Of a DNA stretch of 64,000 bases, positions 58,785-64,000 are shown in pieces. The DNA is from Holothuria scabra. Its lineage: Eukaryota; Echinodermata; Holothuroidea; Aspidochirotida; Holothuriidae. The stretch spans positions 11,614,206-11,678,205 of the forward strand of contig CM074190.1 of NCBI GenBank assembly GCA_037179385.1, given 5' to 3'. Position numbers and translations under genes: made by a program. Position 1 is the first letter of the stretch. Each line of letters starts with the position of its first letter. The notes beneath the pieces were generated by a model. The model did no database searches. It was not told the origin of the DNA and saw only the letters and a list, made by a program, of their open reading frames with translations.

Positions 58785-59285
58785 GTAGTAGTAATTCCAT
58801 GATGTAACCAAAAACCTTTTAATCGAATTTTCTCATAGCACGCACTTCTAAGTTACACGTTGATACAACCTACATTGTAAAGCTAAATTACTGCACGTGT
58901 TCTATTTACACGTTACGACTAAAGACTGCAGGTGTGAGTTGTTTATGCCAGAAAGACAGGCAAAATTATAACGAAGATCACAAAATTACGATTTTACTTT
59001 GTCATTTCCTAATCTGCCCAGGAATGTTTTAAAATCAAGGAAGGTTATCAGTAGGCTATTTATGAACACTTTTAGTACAAGGTTCTGACTCTTTTGCAAA
59101 TTGATGCAAATCCCACAATTAATTTTGACGGATGTTTGAATTATCAAACCGTTGTTACATTCCCATCCATATATGTTACTTTTCTCCAAACAAACCAGAG
59201 AGAATAACTTCCGAATATTTTCCTAAATTAATCTACTTGTATACCAATGTTCTCATTTTCTCAGTCCTGCACAAGGGAAAAAAAT
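58785..59285. other. No gene recognised
   Basis: Unassigned AT-rich sequence. Confidence 0.4.
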
Positions 59286-59287
59286 AA

Positions 59288-59435
59288 AGATCAAAAGCAG
59301 GCCCCCTCCCCCAAACTTATTTTTTATTTTGAAACAACGGCTAAATATCACAATTTTTCTCTTATTTCTCTTCATGGTATCTTTCATAGCATTTCATAAT
59401 ATTGCATATTTAATGTAAAACAAGCAGTCAGAGGA
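59288..59435. mobile_element. MITE family A, copy 7 (right part missing)
   Basis: gatcaaaagcaggccccctc at the left is a degraded terminus. ttttgaaacaacggctaaat, cttatttctcttcatggtat and taatgtaaaacaagcagtca follow the copy 1 order. The element stops about 100 bp short of its right end. Confidence 0.75.
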
Positions 59436-59439
59436 AGGG

Positions 59440-59795
59440 GTCAATTTTAATATCATCTCGTCGTACTGCTTTCCAGGTTTACGTACTGTCTTGATCAAGG
59501 CCACTGGAAGGTTCCTACTTTAAAGTAACCCAACGACCCATTCTGTACTTCCCTAAGTTCTTGCAAAAGGTCTTAAATACAGCTATTGATGTAACTTTTA
59601 AAACTAGTTATTTTATAAGTTTTATGTTTATACCAACACTGCATGTTTACAAATTTGATTTCAATAATCTGTTGAGCCTCAAACTTTGCGCCACTCAAAT
59701 TTGACAAAAAATGTAACAAAATCGTAAATTTGACCTCAACTCGGATCCCGATGACTTCAATACGGCCTTAACATTTTTCGGTTATAGTAAGTCGG
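59440..59795. other. No gene recognised
   Basis: Unassigned sequence between a truncated MITE A and a hAT-like end. Confidence 0.4.
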
Positions 59796-59798
59796 TTA

Positions 59799-60470
59799 CA
59801 GGGGTGACGCCAGGAGTTGCCCGACAGGGGGGGGGGGGCAGCATTTCAAGGCCCCGACAAAGGTATTGACTTAGTTCCGGTGGGACGTGACTCGGCAGAA
59901 TTTGAGGTGCCCGCAGCGCGCTGAAATTTTGGACCCCTTTTTTAAAAAAAAATTAAAAATCTGGAGTTTATTTTGAAGAAAAAATTAAAATTCTTGAAAC
60001 AATTTTGACTTTTGGAAGGACCATAAAAAAGTTGGGGTGTTTATTGAAGAATCTATCATTCATATGGGCAAAATCAAAAACGTTTTGTACGCGACAGCTG
60101 AAATTCAGTTTACGTACTAAGGTCTCAAGACGAGACTAGAACTTTGCTCGAAAAGTTTTTCCCCTTTTTAAGGAAGATTTGAAGATTAGGAGCTTATTAT
60201 ATTGCAGAAATTTTGGGATTTAATATAAGAAAATGTGTCTTTTGCAAGGTTAAAATGAAAAATTTGGGTTCTTCATTAAGTGATATGCCTTTCAAGAGCA
60301 AAATTAGGTAGAATGTCGGGTGATTTAAAAAGTTGGTTTTAAGTGATTAACTGAGTATCCATCGATATAGGAAAATTTTGTCACTTTGAACAATCTGGGG
60401 CTTATATTGGGAGAAAATTGTAATTTTATGACAGATCTTCTTATAAGAAAAATCAAGTAGGGGGTGATCT
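59799..60470 (+). mobile_element. hAT-like element K, copy 2 (plus)
   Basis: Starts CAGGGGTGACGCCAGG, followed by a G run and G/C-rich sequence. The blocks taaggtctcaagacgagact, ggagcttattatattgcaga, atatgcctttcaagagcaaa and ttaggtagaatgtcgggtga are the inverse of those in copy 1 at 55.7-56.3 kb. The right end is not identified; no transposase frame. Confidence 0.75.
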
Positions 60471-60589
60471 GTAGTTTTGTTGGGGTCACTGAATATCATC
60501 AGGCAGATTAAGGCCCTCTCTTATATCTTATATATTGAAATATATAGGCGTACGGGAGCCTTTCGGTTTGGGAGCGAGCAGAATTTGTC

Positions 60590-60985
60590 CCGAAAAATGT
60601 AATCCTGTCCGAAAGCGCACACAGATTTTTTGAAAAATTGAGAACCACCAGAGAGCAGGAAAAGGCATTCCCCGAGCTGGTGCGGTAAATAGAAACAAAG
60701 TAGTCATAAATTTGAGCTTTCTTTCACAATTAAAATTTCACTTTATAATACTGTCCCAAAACGAAGAATAATATGCCAGCATGCATTGTTTCGGTAAGTA
60801 ATCTGTTCGGCCAAAATATCTAAGCTGAGCGCATCCACCAGTTGGCGCGGAACGTACAGAAAATTGTTAAAAAAATCTAGTCCCTCAGACTGTCAAACAG
60901 CCGGAAATGGCATTTCCCAGACTTGTAACTAGAAATGAAGTCATCGTTATTTTGAGCTTTCCTTTGAAATGAACGTTTAAATCCA
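60590..60985 (+). repeat. Imperfect duplication around a gagcttt block
   Basis: A segment with ccagagagcaggaaaaggca, then attcccc, agtagtcataaatttgagct and ttctttcacaattaaaa (60640-60740) recurs in looser form at 60885-60985 (cggaaatggcatttcccaga, aagtcatcgttattttgagc, tttcctttgaaatgaa). It may be two copies of a small repeat or an old tandem duplication. Confidence 0.5.
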
Positions 60986-61076
60986 ACAGAAAAAAGGTCC
61001 AACTTGCTATACGTGGATCAGAAAATTCCCAGATAAAAGGTACTGCTACAATTAGATGTAATGGTCTTGTCCCTTT

Positions 61077-61098
61077 TTTTGGGGGGGGGGGGGGGGGG
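61077..61098. repeat. T7 + G run
   Basis: A run of T followed by about 18 G, one of several G or C homopolymers of 10 or more in the window (others near 28069, 29975, 37500, 38024, 39298, 39479, 59826). Length is likely to be unreliable in assembly. Confidence 0.85.
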
Positions 61099-61099
61099 T

Positions 61100-61775
61100 T
61101 GTGCAACGGAATTGAAATCATACTAATATGTTTGACTCTACTAGAAATCTTCGTTGTATTCAATTGCAAGATCCAAGTTGAAATTTTCTACGTGACTGCC
61201 CTAAACCCAGACTATAAATGATTTTACTTCCGACGTATTTGAAAATATGTCACGTTACAAGGTGGTTTTAAATGAATTTTCAGTTAGACTTATGGGGAGA
61301 CATTCTCACGCTACTGTTTATCAGTATGTGTAGCTCAAAACGTCCTGGCCGATTCTCATTACCGTTGCTAGAATTCGGCTGTCGGGGCAGGCCAGATGGC
61401 AGATCATTGGGAGCTCGTCAGTTTTTTGTCAGGAAATTGGGAATTGTGAGTTTCCTTTAAGAATATGGTCTTCTAGTGAGCAAAACCAAGAAGACCGTCC
61501 GGATTACTGAAGTTAATGAGACCCTCATCTTTATCAGTTTAAGGTGGGCATTCAGATAAAGGTTCCCCGACGACAGAACACATAAACTGACAATATGTTA
61601 TATGCTAGACTAAATAAGACAGTAAAGTTTAAAAACACCGTTTCAAATATGAATCTAAGTTCAAATTTAGTTTTAAATACAGTTCGAATGTGGTTTTAGC
61701 CCCCTCCCCACCCCTTTCGTCACCCCTTACACAGGCGGAAGATATTGTGGGCTATTCTACACTGCCACAGCCTAG
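61100..61775. other. No gene recognised
   Basis: Unassigned; the frame at 61272-61460 has no domain. Confidence 0.4.
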
Positions 61776-61779
61776 GAGC

Positions 61780-62086
61780 TTAAAGGCCCGGTTCTCTCAC
61801 CCCAAACAGTACCTATTCTCCTAGCCTTCTTACTTAAGCCCCTCCCACAATTGTCTCAAATTCACCCTCATCCAGACACAATCTCAGTTTATATTGCTTC
61901 ACTGTGAGTATAGAAAAGCTCAATGTGCATAATCAAAACACTCTCAGTGCAGTTTCTGCTTTGTAATATAAGCTTTGGTGTTCTGCATTGTTTGAATTAG
62001 CAGTCAATCAAAAAGTTGAGCCAATCGCGAGTTTCTGTTACCTCCTACAAGAAGTGTAGTTTGAGGTGAGAGGATTGGTCCTTTAA
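61780..62086. mobile_element. MITE family B, copy 3
   Basis: The best preserved copy of family B, about 307 bp. Left end ttaaaggcccggttctctca followed by ccccaaacagtacc; right end gtttgaggtgagaggattgg followed by tcctttaa. The ends are inverted and bordered by TTAA. Inside are catccagacacaatctcagt, gctcaatgtgcataatcaaa and aattagcagtcaatcaaaaa. Confidence 0.9.
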
Positions 62087-62089
62087 ATA

Positions 62090-62970
62090 TTTTAAGGAGC
62101 CATATGGCTATCACATGTATTAAGTTTTGATTCAATCTTAAATCATCTAATACAGTTATTAAAATGACAAATTTGACCTAAAGTGGTCCCCGATTACCAC
62201 AACATGACCTTAGTATCACTCGGCACCTAACGATCATCATCAAATGTGAACTCCATCCAACATACGTTTGTATCTAAAATACCTAAAGGACCTGCAACTC
62301 TCAGTGAGAACTAAGAATTTTTTCAAGATTTTTACGTAATAGCCTGCACTGACCCCAAATGGCCTTTGACCTCCACTTTTTGTGGGTTAAAGGTCATCTC
62401 ACACACATTGGTCATTGTATCTTAGATTCATTAAAGTTACAGCGAATTGCAGATAGAAAGGTTGGAGAGACGGTGGTGATTGCACTTTCGGGTAAAAATC
62501 TTGAAAGTGTTTCTGCCCAATTAGATCACGGTGGAGACGGGCTGAAAGGGCTTTGCCCGCTCTTTTTCTGATGTGGACATTTTGAGCCGCCTTCGACTGA
62601 GAACTTGGGGTTCATGTGCCCGTCCTAAGCTGAGAACTTGGATTTCATATCTTGAACATATTTATCACCCCTCACCCTACACACACACTTCAAAATTAAC
62701 CTCGCTTCCTCTTTTGTAGAACGCTGAAAGTCCTTATGACTTTCACAAAAGATTTCATTTTTCATCTTGTCCAGTGAAGGCACACTATTACCCGGCTGTA
62801 AAAACCATTTGTAAGAGATGCGAGGAAAGAATTCCTTTTTTGCCGGAAGTGAGTTCGGCGTAATGTAGGCCTTATTGTTTTCAACAATGTCGTGGAATTA
62901 ACCATTTCTCTTTGCCAAATTCATCGAAGAAACCACGATATCACAGAAGAAAGGGCAAAAAGAAAACCAA
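62090..62970. other. No gene recognised
   Basis: Unassigned. The frame at 62359-62571 (FDLHFLWVKGHLTHIGHC...) shows no family I can name and ends in a hAT-like G/C-rich block (gggctttgcccgc). Confidence 0.35.
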
Positions 62971-62973
62971 CAG

Positions 62974-63263
62974 TATAGACGAATTCGATCAGCGCTTGTG
63001 TTTAGTTACTGTTTAATGACTGCGTGCGGTCATTGGTGGGAACCATCAGCCTTACATCATGGAGTTGTAAATCGACTTCACTTATTGTCTATATGAATTT
63101 CAAACCCTCATATTCAGTGAAATTGAAGGAATCAATATACAATTTAGTGTAAAACCATCCATGATAAAGGTAAGTAAGGAAACTGAAAAATTAAAAGGTC
63201 ATAGACCCCAGTTATGGCCGACTGAACTCAGATCATCACTTGCTGTCCGAATTCGTCGATATA
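62974..63263 (+). mobile_element. MITE family C, copy 4
   Basis: tatagacgaattcgatcagc at left; tgctgtccgaattcgtcgat at right. The conserved order inside is gggaaccatcagccttacat, ttcaaaccctcatattcagt, gaaattgaaggaatcaatat, aaccatccatgataaaggta and ttatggccgactgaactcag. More diverged than copies 2 and 3. Confidence 0.85.
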
Positions 63264-63264
63264 A

Positions 63265-64000
63265 AAAAATAATGCACGGTTGGTTTCCGTAGCTTTAATT
63301 TTCAAAACACGGCGCACCGGACAAGACTAGTGAGCAGCTAAACCAATCAAGAAATTCAAAAAACCAACGGAGTTCGGCCCTCCTGGTGCAGGAATCACCA
63401 CCCTCTTGACTTGACCATTATGTAGGTCTATCTTTTTCTTAAGTCCCTTCTATACCAGTCTACTCTCCGACGAAGAACCAAGATTCGAAACGAAACGTTC
63501 CCTATCTCAGGAGTTGTCAGTGCTTCCCAGAGAATCTACATCCCGAAAGGACTCTAATTTAAGCTTCTAGACCTCTTACTGAATGGTTCTTAATTTGAGA
63601 ATTTCAATATTTTGAATAAAGTTTGTACTAAAAGGTACTACTACAATGATTTGTTGACATGTCGTGAAAGCTACCGTCGAAATTTCTTTAAATATAAACG
63701 CGGTAATGTGGTAAACTATTTAGTCCTATTCCCCCCTTCTTTCCACTTACAATCGAACCAACGTCATGATTCAAATTGTGACTGAAGCAAATGACACTTT
63801 TTCTCTTCTGTTGTGGCATAACCAGATTGGTCTCATCCGTGTGACGTCACTAAATTAATAAGTTTAGAGTAACGACAAAGGTTTTGAAATATCAAAGGAC
63901 TTTAAAAAAAAAAAGAAAACACTGGTTGTTATGAAGACATAACATTTATCGTGCAAAAAACGAAAAATGCAATGATGCATGTAAACTTGTTTACGCGTAC
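63265..64000. other. No gene recognised; possible Penelope-type tail
   Basis: At 63467-63495 the string ccgacgaagaaccaagattc followed by gaaacgaaacg loosely resembles the CUGANGA/GAAA end of Penelope-like terminal repeats, but the first U is changed and stem II is only about 3 bp. The rest is unassigned AT-rich sequence. Confidence 0.3.

Noticed and set aside
63467..63495. Second hammerhead ribozyme
   Set aside because: The conserved CUGA is changed to CCGA and the stem II pairing is only about 3 bp; too weak to call.

Overview
This is intergenic or intronic sequence from a eukaryotic, most likely metazoan, nuclear genome. It is AT-rich. It holds long pure microsatellites, many short inverted-repeat DNA transposons (MITEs), tRNA-headed SINEs and one decayed Penelope-like retroelement. 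Open frames are all short and look like chance or transposon-derived frames. I found no confident host exon, rRNA gene or functional tRNA gene. The mix of EN+ Penelope-like element, hAT-type ends (CAGTGGCG...), TA/TTAA-flanked MITEs and tRNA SINEs suggests a marine invertebrate. An echinoderm or similar is a guess that no gene here can confirm.

Layout. 0-9 kb: SINE tails, hAT-type ends, one copy of repeat family D and an 18-bp minisatellite. 9-14 kb: inverted-repeat family E, MITE family A, a minus-strand U2 snRNA-headed SINE (12.2-12.5 kb) and a tRNA SINE. 14-24 kb: a partial family B MITE, a second type of tRNA SINE, two family D copies, a 205-bp (TA)n tract and a minus-strand tRNA SINE. 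24-37 kb: mostly unique AT-rich DNA with foldback MITEs of families F, G, E and B. 37.5-39.65 kb: a complete 2.2-kb hAT-like element with a perfect 8-bp target duplication. 44.9-46.1 kb: a Penelope-like element between (TA)n tracts. 47-49 kb: MITEs, including a head-to-head pair of family C. 51-56 kb: foldback MITEs, tRNA SINEs and two abutting family A copies. 56-60.5 kb: a degenerate minisatellite broken up by MITEs, one of which carries the second U2-headed SINE, all between two inverted copies of a hAT-like element. 60-64 kb: family B and C copies.

The most notable item is a SINE family whose 5' end is the start of U2 snRNA joined to a shared ~180-bp body. It is present twice, in opposite orientations 45 kb apart. 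The second is the Penelope-like remnant: it has a recognisable GIY-YIG endonuclease end, long inverted termini and a hammerhead-ribozyme-like core. All calls come from reading the sequence by eye; family assignments need a repeat-library comparison, and element edges are approximate to several bases unless a target duplication is stated.
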